DNA from: Planctomycetaceae bacterium
GTDB lineage: Bacteria; Planctomycetota; Planctomycetia; Planctomycetales; Planctomycetaceae
Assembly: GCA_017795105.1 (NCBI GenBank)
Contig: CP051247.1
Location: 3,492,001 to 3,556,000, forward strand
Reading direction: 5' to 3'
DNA: 64,000 bases
The notes under the pieces are model-generated. The model did not search any database. It had not been told where the DNA came from and saw only the letters and a list, made by a program, of their open reading frames with translations. Shown here piece after piece: positions 32,041 to 41,147 of the stretch; position 1 is the stretch's first letter, and each line of letters begins with the position of its first letter. The position numbers and the translations under genes are program-made.

Positions 32041-34275
32041 ATGTACCGACTGTGGATGACTTTATTCGTTCTGATTCCGCTCTTCTTCGCGGTGTCTGAG
32101 AGTGGTCTGTTACGCGCCCAGAGCGATGGCGACGGACAGGGCAATCAGACCCCGCCGGAGGATTCGCCTCTGGCCGTGGAGCCGCAGTCGAATCTTGAAC
32201 GACTGGAAACCGCCGTGCTGATGGCCGATTTCGGTCGTCCCGAACTGGCAAAGTCGTATCTGAAGCAAATTCTCGACGCCAACCTGTCCGACGACGAACT
32301 GCTTGAGCTCCGCGACGAAATCGGCTCGGTCGAAATCGTACGGCTGGCTCGTACAGAGTCGCTGCAGCCGGAATCCCAGCAGCTGCTCGATCAGATTGCC
32401 GCAGCTTCCGGTCGGCAGTCGATGAAGCCGGAACGAATCGACAAAGTGCTGCAGGACCTCGGCGGATCGCCCCGGGAACGCGAAATCGCCATCTCGGAAC
32501 TGCAGGGGCTGGGCTTGCGGGCCATGCCTCGACTCATCCAGCATCTGGCCGATCCGAATACCGTGCAGACCCGCGATCAGATCGTGTATCTGTTTTCGCG
32601 AATGGGCCGCGAAATTGTCCCGGCTCTGTTTGCAGCCTTGAATACCGAGAATCCCCTGCTGAAATCGGCCATTCTGGGAAGCCTGGGAGTGATCGGCGAA
32701 GAAGAGGATATCAAGCGGCTCTGGTACTACGCCTACAGCGAAGCCGAACAGCCAGCCGTCCATCAGGCTGCTCGAATTGCCATCTCCCGGATTCTGTACG
32801 GAACCCCCGACAAAGCAGCGATGCTGTCGAGTTTCGGCGTGAAACAGGACCTGATCCGGGCTTCGGAGGCTTATCTTAAACAGCAGCCGAACTGGAATGT
32901 GAACGAAGACGGCACCGTCGACTTCTGGATCTGGGACGCTCAGTCCGGGACCGTGGTTCCGCTCGCGATCTCGCCCGTAGCAGCGAATCTGCGTCGAGCC
33001 GTTGTGACGAGCCGGCAGGCGTTGTCGTTCTCGCCGGAAGATCCCCACATCCAGGCGTTGTATCTGACGGCTGTTCTCGCGGAAGAAACTTATCGCGTCG
33101 GGCCGGAAGAAGCCCTGCCGACGGGAGCGGGAACACCCTTCAACCTCGCATTGACCTCTGGTGTGCCGGTGCTCGAAAAGAGCTACGAAATCGCCATGGA
33201 AACCGGGCAGCCCCGAGCAGCCGAGACCGTTCTGCGAGCCCTGTCACTGGTTGGCGAACGGAATCTGTTGAATTCGTCGCTGGAAGATCCTTCCCCGTTG
33301 ATTGCCGCTCTGAATGCACCGCATTCCGGCGTTCAGTTCGCCGCAGCAGTTGCGATTCTGGAGCTGAATCCGCGGAAGCCGTTCCGTCAGGCGTCTCGCG
33401 TTGTTGAGATTCTGGCTCGCGGATTGAACGACGATGGGGTCGGCAAAGTGCTGATGATCGATCCGAATGTCGATCGTGGCCGCACGCTGGCCGCCGCCAC
33501 GCGGATGCCACAAGACAGCGTTCGCACCGGGAAAGAGGGTTTCATCGAAGCCAGCACCCGCAGCGACATCAAGCTGATCATGACGCACATCAACTGCATC
33601 GACTGGAGTCTGTCGCAGACTCTGGCCAACTTCCGGGCCGATGCTCGCACGGCTGCGTTGCCGATCGTGATCTATGGTCCGACCTTCATGGAAGATGAAC
33701 TGGCTCTGACAATTCAGCGGACGCCAAACACGCACTATGTCATCTTCACTCCGAAGTCGACAGAGCTGGATCGTCAGCTGGAACCGTTCCTCGTTTCTCA
33801 GGCCGAGGCTCCGCTGTCACCGGTTCTGCGACGCCGACGGGCCGCAGCTTCGGCCGACTGGCTGGCCACGATTGCCCGACGGAATCAGACGCATCTATTC
33901 GATTTGACGCCGGCAACCGCGTCGCTCAGCCAGGCGGTCAACGTGCCGGAACTGGCGGGTAATTGTCTGACGGCTCTGGGAGCGGTTCCAACCCGTGAAG
34001 CTCAGGACATCATTGTGAACGTGGTGCTGAGCCGGATGGAGGATCTCTCGAATCGGGTTTACGCCACGCGGGTGCTGTCGCGTCACATGCAGGAGTATGG
34101 AGTGCTCCTGGACGATCGCGACATTGCTGATCTGAAAGATGCCTGGGAGGGCGAAACCGATCCGGAGTTGCAGACGGCTCTGGCCATTCTGGTCGGCTCT
34201 CTGCAGCCGAACTCTCCGAAGGTGACCGAACGGCTCGAACGGCATGTGATTCCGCCGGTTCCTGCTCAGAATTGA
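32041..34275 (+). CDS. Exported HEAT-repeat protein with receiver-like domain
   Basis: 744 residues from the ATG at 32041 (GGGG upstream; a GTG frame from 31987 is less likely). A signal peptide is clear (LWMTLFVLIPLFFAVSESGLLRA). Residues about 50-330 are helical and HEAT-like (REREIAISELQGLGLRAMPR, SAILGSLGVIGEEEDIKRLW, VHQAARIAISRILYG), a scaffold for protein binding. Residues about 470-590 look like a response-regulator receiver fold (VLMIDPNVDRGRTLA, then LSQTLANFRADARTAALPIV), but the phosphoacceptor region reads IMTHINCIDWS, so the usual Asp context is not convincing. The rest is again helical. Secretion of a receiver-like fold is odd. I infer an envelope scaffold. Confidence 0.7.
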   Translation: MYRLWMTLFVLIPLFFAVSESGLLRAQSDGDGQGNQTPPEDSPLAVEPQSNLERLETAVLMADFGRPELAKSYLKQILDANLSDDELLELRDEIGSVEIVRLARTESLQPESQQLLDQIAAASGRQSMKPERIDKVLQDLGGSPREREIAISELQGLGLRAMPRLIQHLADPNTVQTRDQIVYLFSRMGREIVPALFAALNTENPLLKSAILGSLGVIGEEEDIKRLWYYAYSEAEQPAVHQAARIAISRILYGTPDKAAMLSSFGVKQDLIRASEAYLKQQPNWNVNEDGTVDFWIWDAQSGTVVPLAISPVAANLRRAVVTSRQALSFSPEDPHIQALYLTAVLAEETYRVGPEEALPTGAGTPFNLALTSGVPVLEKSYEIAMETGQPRAAETVLRALSLVGERNLLNSSLEDPSPLIAALNAPHSGVQFAAAVAILELNPRKPFRQASRVVEILARGLNDDGVGKVLMIDPNVDRGRTLAAATRMPQDSVRTGKEGFIEASTRSDIKLIMTHINCIDWSLSQTLANFRADARTAALPIVIYGPTFMEDELALTIQRTPNTHYVIFTPKSTELDRQLEPFLVSQAEAPLSPVLRRRRAAASADWLATIARRNQTHLFDLTPATASLSQAVNVPELAGNCLTALGAVPTREAQDIIVNVVLSRMEDLSNRVYATRVLSRHMQEYGVLLDDRDIADLKDAWEGETDPELQTALAILVGSLQPNSPKVTERLERHVIPPVPAQN

Positions 34276-34407
34276 GCCGATTGTGGGTGTGATCGCGAGC
34301 GTCGCACGGGCGGCGCTCGACAGGCCGCTTCTGTCGGGTAGAGTATAGACCTTTGATCCGATCCCTTTGGTCGGTTCAGTCTTCGGTCTCTCTATCAATG
34401 GTTTCCT

Positions 34408-35214
34408 GTGAAGCGCAAGCCCAAGCCTCGTCCTGCCAAGTCCGCTGCTCCCTCGTCAACGCCGCCGGTTGCCGACCAGTTGCTGGAGTTGAAGAATCCG
34501 CACAGCGTGCGGACGGTTCTGTCTGTTCGTCCGAAAGATGTGACCGAACTCCGCTTCTACGCCGAGCCGAAGGGGCTGTGGAACAAGATCGCTGAACTGG
34601 CCGACGAAGCGAACATCCCGATCCGCACACTCCCGCCGCCCGCCGACAAAAAGGGCCGCGCTTCAGTGAAGCAGGAACGAACTGGCCACGCCGTCGCTCT
34701 GGTCAAACCCCGTCAGCCTGTGTCGCTGCAATCTCTGCTTCAGGTCCCAGAAGCCGGCGACGGCCCGCCGCCATTGTGGCTGGCGCTCGATTCGCTGCAG
34801 GATCCGCACAATGTGGGAGCGATTTTCCGCTCGGCCGCCTTCTTCGGAGTTCGCGGGATTCTGATGACCCGCAGCCAGTCGGCTCCCATTAATGCCACGG
34901 TGCACGATATCGCAGCGGGGGGCGTGGAGCACGTTCCGTTCGCAATCGAGCCGAACCTGAACCGGGCACTCAAGCTGGCCAAGGATGCCGGCTTGTGGAT
35001 TCTGGGAACTTCAGAACACGCGGAAGGTTCCCTCTGGGAAGTCGATCGGCGCCGTCCGTGGCTGGTCGTGGTTGGGAATGAGCAGAAGGGGCTGCGGCGT
35101 CTCACGCTGGAGAAATGTGACCATCTCTGCACGATCCCGGGACCGGGAGACGTCGGTTCGCTCAACGTCTCGGTGGCGTCAGGGATCGTTCTGGCTGCAC
35201 TGCAGCAGTCGTAA
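34408..35214 (+). CDS. rlmB: TrmH/SpoU family RNA 2'-O-methyltransferase (RlmB-like)
   Basis: 268 residues with a GTG start at 34408. A proline/lysine-rich N-terminal tail precedes a substrate-binding domain (SVRTVLSVRPKDVTELRFYA) and a knotted SPOUT domain with motif 1 LDSLQDPHNVGAIFRSAAFF, motif 2 WLVVVGNEQKGL and motif 3 IPGPGDVGSLNVSVASGIVL. These place it in the RlmB/TrmH subgroup, which methylates ribose in 23S rRNA (RlmB, Gm2251) or tRNA. The exact target is not settled by sequence. It is followed 31 bp later by a CDF transporter on the same strand. Confidence 0.9.
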   Translation: MKRKPKPRPAKSAAPSSTPPVADQLLELKNPHSVRTVLSVRPKDVTELRFYAEPKGLWNKIAELADEANIPIRTLPPPADKKGRASVKQERTGHAVALVKPRQPVSLQSLLQVPEAGDGPPPLWLALDSLQDPHNVGAIFRSAAFFGVRGILMTRSQSAPINATVHDIAAGGVEHVPFAIEPNLNRALKLAKDAGLWILGTSEHAEGSLWEVDRRRPWLVVVGNEQKGLRRLTLEKCDHLCTIPGPGDVGSLNVSVASGIVLAALQQS

Positions 35215-35244
35215 TCCGGCCGACACTCAGACAGGCAATTCCCC

Positions 35245-36153
35245 GTGTACGATACAGCCGCTCGATATCGCGAAGCGACCCGAGCCGGTCTGGTCGGACT
35301 GACGGTGAATCTCGCACTGGGCGTCATCAAGCTGATTGCAGGGATCGTGGCCCGCTCGACGGCTCTTATCGCCGATGCGGTCAATTCACTGGGCGATGCA
35401 CTTTCCTCGCTCGCGGTCGTCTATGGACTCCGTATTTCTCAGCTGCCGGCGGACGAAGAGCATCCATACGGCCATGCGCGAGCCGAGGGAATCGCGGCGA
35501 CGAACGTGGCGGTCGTGATCATCGTTTCGGCGGGAATTGTCGGTTGGGAAGCCTTGATGCGGTTCGGCCAGCTGGCTCCCGCCGTTCCGTGGTGGGCGAT
35601 GGCCATCGCAACGGGCAATGTTGTGCTCAAGGAATGTCTGTTTCAGTACAAAGTGCGCGTGGGACGCAGGACGAAGTCGGCATCGATCATCGCCAACGCC
35701 TGGGATCACCGCAGCGACGCCCTCTGCTCTCTGGCTGTACTGATTGGGTTTCTGGTCGTTCGGGCGGGCGGTCCCGCTTACGGCTGGGCCGATCAGGTTG
35801 CCGCGATCATTGTGTCGCTGGGGGTCATCTGGTCGGGAATCGGGCTGTTTCGCAGCAGTGCCAACGAACTGATGGATGCTCAGGCGGAGTCGGAGTTTCT
35901 CGATCGAATTCGCGACCAGGCGCTGACCGTGACCGGGGTCGAAGGTGTCGAGACTTTGCTCGTTCGCAAAGTGGGGCTCGAGTATTTCGTCGATGTTCAC
36001 ATCGAGGTGAACCCGTCTCTGACGGTCGATTACGGGCATCGGATCGGGCATCATGTGAAGGATCGCCTGCTGGCGCACTTTCAGGAATTGCGGGATGTGC
36101 TGGTGCATCTGGAGCCTCACCGGGCCCCGGATCCGGCCGACGACGCGCAATAA
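35245..36153 (+). CDS. Cation diffusion facilitator (CDF) family transporter
   Basis: 302 residues with a GTG start. CDF proteins export Zn2+, Fe2+, Mn2+ or related ions by proton antiport. Six membrane helices are predicted. Metal-site residues are visible in helix 2 (ALIADAVNSLGDALSS, with D and the N/D pair), the HPYGHARAE loop and helix 5 (NAWDHRSDALCS). The C-terminal cytoplasmic domain (about residues 205-295, VTGVEGVETLLVRKVG, YFVDVHIEVNPSLTVD) is the usual dimer and sensing module. The metal cannot be read with certainty. Confidence 0.92.
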   Translation: MYDTAARYREATRAGLVGLTVNLALGVIKLIAGIVARSTALIADAVNSLGDALSSLAVVYGLRISQLPADEEHPYGHARAEGIAATNVAVVIIVSAGIVGWEALMRFGQLAPAVPWWAMAIATGNVVLKECLFQYKVRVGRRTKSASIIANAWDHRSDALCSLAVLIGFLVVRAGGPAYGWADQVAAIIVSLGVIWSGIGLFRSSANELMDAQAESEFLDRIRDQALTVTGVEGVETLLVRKVGLEYFVDVHIEVNPSLTVDYGHRIGHHVKDRLLAHFQELRDVLVHLEPHRAPDPADDAQ

Positions 36154-36313
36154 CTTATTGATTTTGCCTATCTTCGTTCCTATCTTTACAGTGGCCATTC
36201 TGGCAGGGAATGCCAGTTTGTGATCCTCCTGCAGGTGACCCCCGTCGCTCGCTCGCGGCGAATGAAGTCCCTCCAATTTTCTTACCTTTCGCATCCAGCG
36301 ATCAGGAGCAGCA

Positions 36314-39049
36314 ATGGATTTGATCCTCACGAAACGTCGGCGCGCCGTCTCGCGATGCCTCTTACTTTTGGGGATGCTCCTCTGCATCACCGCGATGCCC
36401 GAGCCGGCGGCGGCCAAAGAGTATCCCGCCTGGGATGAGGTGACGAAAGGAGCAACCCGGCTCAGCGGACTCTTCCCACTTTATTACAACGAAGCTGAGC
36501 AGCAGCTCTTTATCGAGATCAGCAAGTCTCAGTACGACTCTGAATTCATTCTGCCGATTTCGATCGCCCGTGGTGCCGGTCTGATGTACCTCGGCGGCGA
36601 TACGCTCAACTTTGGCGATCAGTGGCTCGTCACCTTCCGCCGCAGTGCTGACCGCGTTCATCTGGTTCGCCGCAATGTCCGCTTCAAAGCCAATCCGGGC
36701 TCACCACAGGCCGATGCGGTCGAGACGTCCTACACCGACAGTGTCATCAAGGCTCTGCCGATCAAAAGTGAGAAGAACAGCGGACAAAGCGTGCTGATCG
36801 ATGCGGCTGATCTGTTCATGTTCGATCTGGCGGGCATCGGCGTCAATCCCGATCGCAGTCGCAGCACCTGGTTCAAGGTGAACGCTTTCCCCGAAAACAT
36901 CCAGATTCAGGTGGCGGCTGTCTTTGCTTCCAGCCACAGTTACACCACGGTGTACGGAGCCGACTCGGCTGTGCCCGACCCCCGGGGAACTCAGATTGTT
37001 CTCGATTATGGCCTCTCGAAGCTGCCAAGTTCCAGCTACAAGCCACGGCTCGCTGATGACCGCATTGGCTACTTCCTCAGCACGGTCAACGACTTCACGA
37101 AAGACGTTGATGAGTCGCCGAAGGTGAAGTTCATCAATCGCTGGCATTTGGAGAAGGAAAATGCTTCAGCCGAGATGTCTCCTCCGAAAGAACCGATCAT
37201 TTTCTGGATCGAGAAATCGGTCCCGCGGTCTTACCGCCCCTACGTTCGCGAAGGGATTCTGGAGTGGAACAAGGCTTTCGAGAAGATCGGCTTTATCGAT
37301 GCCATTCAGTGCCGCGATCAGCAGGACAGCGACAACTTCGCTCCCGAAGACATTCGCTACAACACGTTCCGCTGGATCACGACTTCGGCCAGCTTCGCCA
37401 TGGGACCGAGCCGGGTGAATCCGAAAACCGGACAGATTCTCGATGCCGACATCGTCTTCGATGAAAGCATGGTGCGTTATCACCGAACCGATTACGTCCG
37501 CAACGTCGGCATCCCCCAGGGGCTCGATCTGCTCGCCAAGGGGGAACGCCAGCTGTTCCTGAAGATGTTCGCCGCAGAAGTGCCGGAAATCGAAGGACGC
37601 CAGAAGGAATACGACGAACTGCTTAAGCAGTATCACAAGTTGATCGAAGACCATCCCGAGCACGCCTACAGCCAGCAGTTTCCGCGTCAACCGGCGTGGA
37701 TGAACGCTAAAGCGGGCTGCAACTGCTGCATGATGGGACCGGGAATCCAGCGTCAACTCGGGTTGATGTCGACGGTCATGGCGGTCCACGGAGCCGCTCC
37801 CGGCGGCAAGGTGCCCGAAGAGTTCATCGGGCAGGCGATCAAGGAAGTGGTCATGCACGAAATCGGGCATACGCTCGGTCTGCGTCACAACTTCGAAGCC
37901 AGCACGATGCTGTCGCTGGAAGAGATCAATAAGCCGGAAGTGACCAACAAACAGGGGATGATCGCTTCGGTGATGGACTACGCCCCGGCCAACTTCTCGC
38001 TCGATCCGAAGACGCAGGGTGATTACTTCACTACGACGATTGGACCTTACGACTATCTCGCGATCGAATACGGCTACAAGCCGATCTCCGGCGATGAAAA
38101 TGCCGAACTGGCGAAGATTGCCGCCAAAATGTCGGAACAGGGGCTGAAGTACGCCACCGACGAAGACATGGCGAGCAACCCGGACCCACGAATCAATCTG
38201 TTCGACCTGGGTGACCCGGTTGATTACTCCGAACAGCGGATCGCCTTCATGAAGAAGTCGATCGAAGGAATGGTTGATCGCGTTGTCGAAGAGGGCGAGA
38301 GCTACAAACGGGCCCGCGAGACCTTCACGCTGCTGCTGGGCGAAATCGCTCAGGCAACCCAGCTGGCCGCACAGTACATCGGCGGCGAGTACACGTCGCG
38401 CGATCACAAAGGCGATCCCAAGGCGCGGCCGCCTATGGAACCGATCCCGCTGGAAAAGCAGCAGCAGGCTCTGAATCTGCTGAGTAAGGAAATCTTTTCG
38501 GATGCCGCCTTCAAGTTCTCACCCGAACTGTTGACGGCTCTGGCTCCCGAACGGCTCTCCGATAACTATTCCTCGAACGGCGATTTCGTTTATCCGATCT
38601 ACGATCGCGTGCTGAGCATTCAGCGAATGGCTCTCTCAACGATGCTCGCCAACAGCACGCTGCGAAACGTCCAGCAGATCGAGATGCACGCGAAGCCCGA
38701 CCAGAAGGTTCTTACGCTGCCGATCATCTTCGACACGCTCACGACCTCAATCTGGAGCGAGATTCCAGCGGAAGTTGATCCGAACAAGCCGGTGCAGATC
38801 TCCACGATCCGCCGCAACCTGCAGCGCGAATACGTGCGACAGCTGTCCGGCATCGTGCTGAACCAGTCGGCCGTCCCGGCCGATGCCCGGGCCCTGGCCC
38901 GGATGCATCTGCAGGATCTGTTCGATCGCCTCGACAAACTGGAAGAAGCCAACGCGAAGCTCGACCCTTACGCGAAGGCCCACACCCGCGAACTCCGGGA
39001 CCAGATCGAGAAAGTCCTGAACGCCGAACTGGCCAGCAACCGCCCGTAA
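36314..39049 (+). CDS. Exported zinc metalloprotease (DUF5117/DUF4953 family)
   Basis: 911 residues with a signal peptide (LLLLGMLLCITAMPEPAAA). Zincin motif VMHEIGHTLGLRHNF (HExxH at about residue 517, with the third His in LRHNF) fits a metzincin-like metalloprotease. The N-terminal GLFPLYYNEAEQQLFIEI segment and the IIFWIEKSVPRSYRPYVREG segment are typical of this large bacterial family found in planctomycetes and Bacteroidetes. It should act in the periplasm or outside. Its substrate is not known. It stands alone; the next gene is on the other strand after the second CACAGAG repeat. Confidence 0.85.
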   Translation: MDLILTKRRRAVSRCLLLLGMLLCITAMPEPAAAKEYPAWDEVTKGATRLSGLFPLYYNEAEQQLFIEISKSQYDSEFILPISIARGAGLMYLGGDTLNFGDQWLVTFRRSADRVHLVRRNVRFKANPGSPQADAVETSYTDSVIKALPIKSEKNSGQSVLIDAADLFMFDLAGIGVNPDRSRSTWFKVNAFPENIQIQVAAVFASSHSYTTVYGADSAVPDPRGTQIVLDYGLSKLPSSSYKPRLADDRIGYFLSTVNDFTKDVDESPKVKFINRWHLEKENASAEMSPPKEPIIFWIEKSVPRSYRPYVREGILEWNKAFEKIGFIDAIQCRDQQDSDNFAPEDIRYNTFRWITTSASFAMGPSRVNPKTGQILDADIVFDESMVRYHRTDYVRNVGIPQGLDLLAKGERQLFLKMFAAEVPEIEGRQKEYDELLKQYHKLIEDHPEHAYSQQFPRQPAWMNAKAGCNCCMMGPGIQRQLGLMSTVMAVHGAAPGGKVPEEFIGQAIKEVVMHEIGHTLGLRHNFEASTMLSLEEINKPEVTNKQGMIASVMDYAPANFSLDPKTQGDYFTTTIGPYDYLAIEYGYKPISGDENAELAKIAAKMSEQGLKYATDEDMASNPDPRINLFDLGDPVDYSEQRIAFMKKSIEGMVDRVVEEGESYKRARETFTLLLGEIAQATQLAAQYIGGEYTSRDHKGDPKARPPMEPIPLEKQQQALNLLSKEIFSDAAFKFSPELLTALAPERLSDNYSSNGDFVYPIYDRVLSIQRMALSTMLANSTLRNVQQIEMHAKPDQKVLTLPIIFDTLTTSIWSEIPAEVDPNKPVQISTIRRNLQREYVRQLSGIVLNQSAVPADARALARMHLQDLFDRLDKLEEANAKLDPYAKAHTRELRDQIEKVLNAELASNRP

Positions 39050-39073
39050 GCGATCGGTCAACGTGAGTAGAGC

Positions 39074-39110
39074 AGAAGCCGGGGATGATCAATCACCCCG
39101 GCTTCTTCCA
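39074..39110 (+). terminator. Likely terminator after the metalloprotease gene
   Basis: GAAGCCGGGG and CCCCGGCTTC form a 10-bp perfect stem followed by TTCC. The T run is weak. Confidence 0.6.
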
Positions 39111-39188
39111 TTGCTGATGGGGAAGCTCCTGCCTGCCGATCGTGGAATGCTTCGGACGAGGGGCTTTTCTCAACGGAAGTGGAGTGCA

Positions 39189-39340
39189 CCACAGAGACAC
39201 AGAGGACACAGAGAGCCGCTGGTTGGGGCACGTCCGAGAGCGGCGGGACGTAGTCATTCAGGAATGCTTCAGCCTCTTGGATTCAGAATCAAGCGTGACT
39301 TACACGCGGGAATCTCTGTGCCTCTGTGCCTCTGTGGTAG
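39189..39340. repeat. CACAGAG inverted-repeat element, copy 2 (long form)
   Basis: Ends CCACAGAGACACAGAGGACA and the inverted CCTCTGTGCCTCTGTGGT. The inner sequence (ACGTCCGAGAGCGG, GGAATGCTTCAGCCTCT, AAGCGTGACTT) and the flank down to about 39409 closely match copy 3 at 40914-41069. Confidence 0.85.
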
Positions 39341-39408
39341 AACTCAGATTCGTCGAAAGCAGAGGCGGCCTTCATTGCAACTCGCCGCACGGCAGGTGGG
39401 AGCTTGCG

Positions 39409-40086
39409 TCACACGGTGATGTCCTCGTCGGTTTTGATTCGATTCAGGAAGGCTGGTTTGCAGCCGCTGAGTGTGAATTCCCCGTTCCGGTAGCGACTGA
39501 TCCTCAGAAGTGAGAACGGCGGAAAGCCTGAGAGATTGAACACGCCGATCGCGATCGGGAGACCGATCAAGATGCCCCAGAGGCTCAATCCCCACATCGG
39601 GTCTGGGTTTAGGAAGAGTACGAGCATCGCCAGCAAAGGACCCAGGGTGACAACCATTGCGATGATCGAAAGTCGCCTTAACAGAAGTGAAGAATCCGCG
39701 TCCGAAGAAAGGCCGAAGGTTACCGTCAGTCGTTCATGATTCTTCGGGAAGCGGATCAGGCCTTCGATGGCATAATTGATGATCAGGACCAGTGGGATGG
39801 CGATGTAAACATGCATTGGGTCGGGAAAGATCTGAGCAAGAAGCGGGATCAGCAAGGCGATCAGAAAAAGTAACCCTGCAAAGCGTAGTGCTTGTGCCAA
39901 TAATCCACGTGGGTTGCCCCAGTAGAGCGTCTTCGTTCGCAGCCGAGAGTCGTCAATCGGTAAACCGGTGCGGATGCAGTACGACGGTAGGGTCACATAA
40001 TCCCGAACGAGTAATCGATTGCCTTCCACGCGGAATCGAAGCGGCTCTGCTGGAAGTTCGTCGTCATGATCGGAAACCTGGATCAC
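39409..40086 (-). CDS. Membrane protein, paralogue 1 of a tandem pair
   Basis: 225 residues. An N-terminal soluble part contains GNRLLVRDYVTLPSYCIRTGLP, then two pairs of membrane helices (LRFAGLLFLIALLIPLLAQI, HVYIAIPLVLIINYAI; LSIIAMVVTLGPLLAMLVLF, LWGILIGLPIAIGVFNLSGF). The C-terminus has GEFTLSGCKPAFLNRIK. The LPxxCIRxGxP and GEFTLxGC motifs are shared with the next gene (40097-40702), so the two are paralogues from a duplication. The Cys in each motif may bind metal or form a disulfide. The function is unknown. The pair is flanked by direct copies of the long CACAGAG repeat. Confidence 0.7.
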   Translation of the reverse strand: MIQVSDHDDELPAEPLRFRVEGNRLLVRDYVTLPSYCIRTGLPIDDSRLRTKTLYWGNPRGLLAQALRFAGLLFLIALLIPLLAQIFPDPMHVYIAIPLVLIINYAIEGLIRFPKNHERLTVTFGLSSDADSSLLLRRLSIIAMVVTLGPLLAMLVLFLNPDPMWGLSLWGILIGLPIAIGVFNLSGFPPFSLLRISRYRNGEFTLSGCKPAFLNRIKTDEDITV

Positions 40087-40096
40087 CGTTGAACTC

Positions 40097-40702
40097 TCAC
40101 GATAAGGCTGGTTGAGAATCGATCAGTGGCTCGGGCTTGATCTCTTCCAGAAAAAGTCTGCTGCAACCGATAAGCGTGAATTCGCCTCGACGATGTTTCA
40201 CGACCCAAAGCGGACTTCTGTAATAGCGTAAGAAAAGCACGAGTAGCTGCACGATTCCGACACATTGCATGAACACGACAAGATTGAAGTTCCAGCAGAG
40301 GCCTGTTCCGAACCAGATCAACATGAGCACTAAGGTGCCGAGAAGGGCTCTTTTGCGGGTTTCAAGGAGTTCGAACTTTTCGCGATCCATCCCAAATGTC
40401 AGCGTCAACGCGCGGTTCGAGGCGAGGGCGATCGCTGTCGCTGGCAGTAGGCTTATCGCTCCCATCATCATTGCCGGGATAGGCTGCATCAAAGCCAAGT
40501 TGACGACCATCGCTACGGTGCTCAGCAAGAACGCGAAGTTCAGCCAAGGGTGCCAATCGATTCGAACGGTGTGCATCTCTCCGCGTTCAACCGGAACTCC
40601 AAGCCGGATGCAAAGCGGCAGCAGTACGGCTCCGTCCTGGACGATCAGCCGCTTGCCTGCAACTCGGTAACCCGAGGAACGGGGATATACAACATGATGC
40701 AT
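40097..40702 (-). CDS. Membrane protein, paralogue 2 of a tandem pair
   Basis: 201 residues from the ATG at 40702 with a GAGAT site; the frame could start 66 bp earlier at 40768. It repeats the layout of the gene at 39409: GKRLIVQDGAVLLPLCIRLG, membrane helices (FLLSTVAMVVNLALMQPIPA, then ISLLPATAIALA; LLGTLVLMLIWFGTGLCW, VVFMQCVGIVQLLVLFL), and a C-terminal GEFTLIGCSRLFLEEIKPE. It is 10 bp before the start of paralogue 1, so they are likely one operon. The function is unknown; similarity to paralogue 1 is moderate outside the motifs. Confidence 0.65.
   Translation of the reverse strand: MHHVVYPRSSGYRVAGKRLIVQDGAVLLPLCIRLGVPVERGEMHTVRIDWHPWLNFAFLLSTVAMVVNLALMQPIPAMMMGAISLLPATAIALASNRALTLTFGMDREKFELLETRKRALLGTLVLMLIWFGTGLCWNFNLVVFMQCVGIVQLLVLFLRYYRSPLWVVKHRRGEFTLIGCSRLFLEEIKPEPLIDSQPALS

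Positions 40703-41147
<445 letters not shown>

Larger units (their letters stand above)
39050..39408. other. Intergenic region holding repeat copy 2
   Basis: Contains a CCCCGGCTTC-type hairpin near 39074-39107 (GAAGCCGGGG / CCCCGGCTTC, a likely terminator for the metalloprotease) and the CACAGAG repeat copy 2. Confidence 0.6.
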
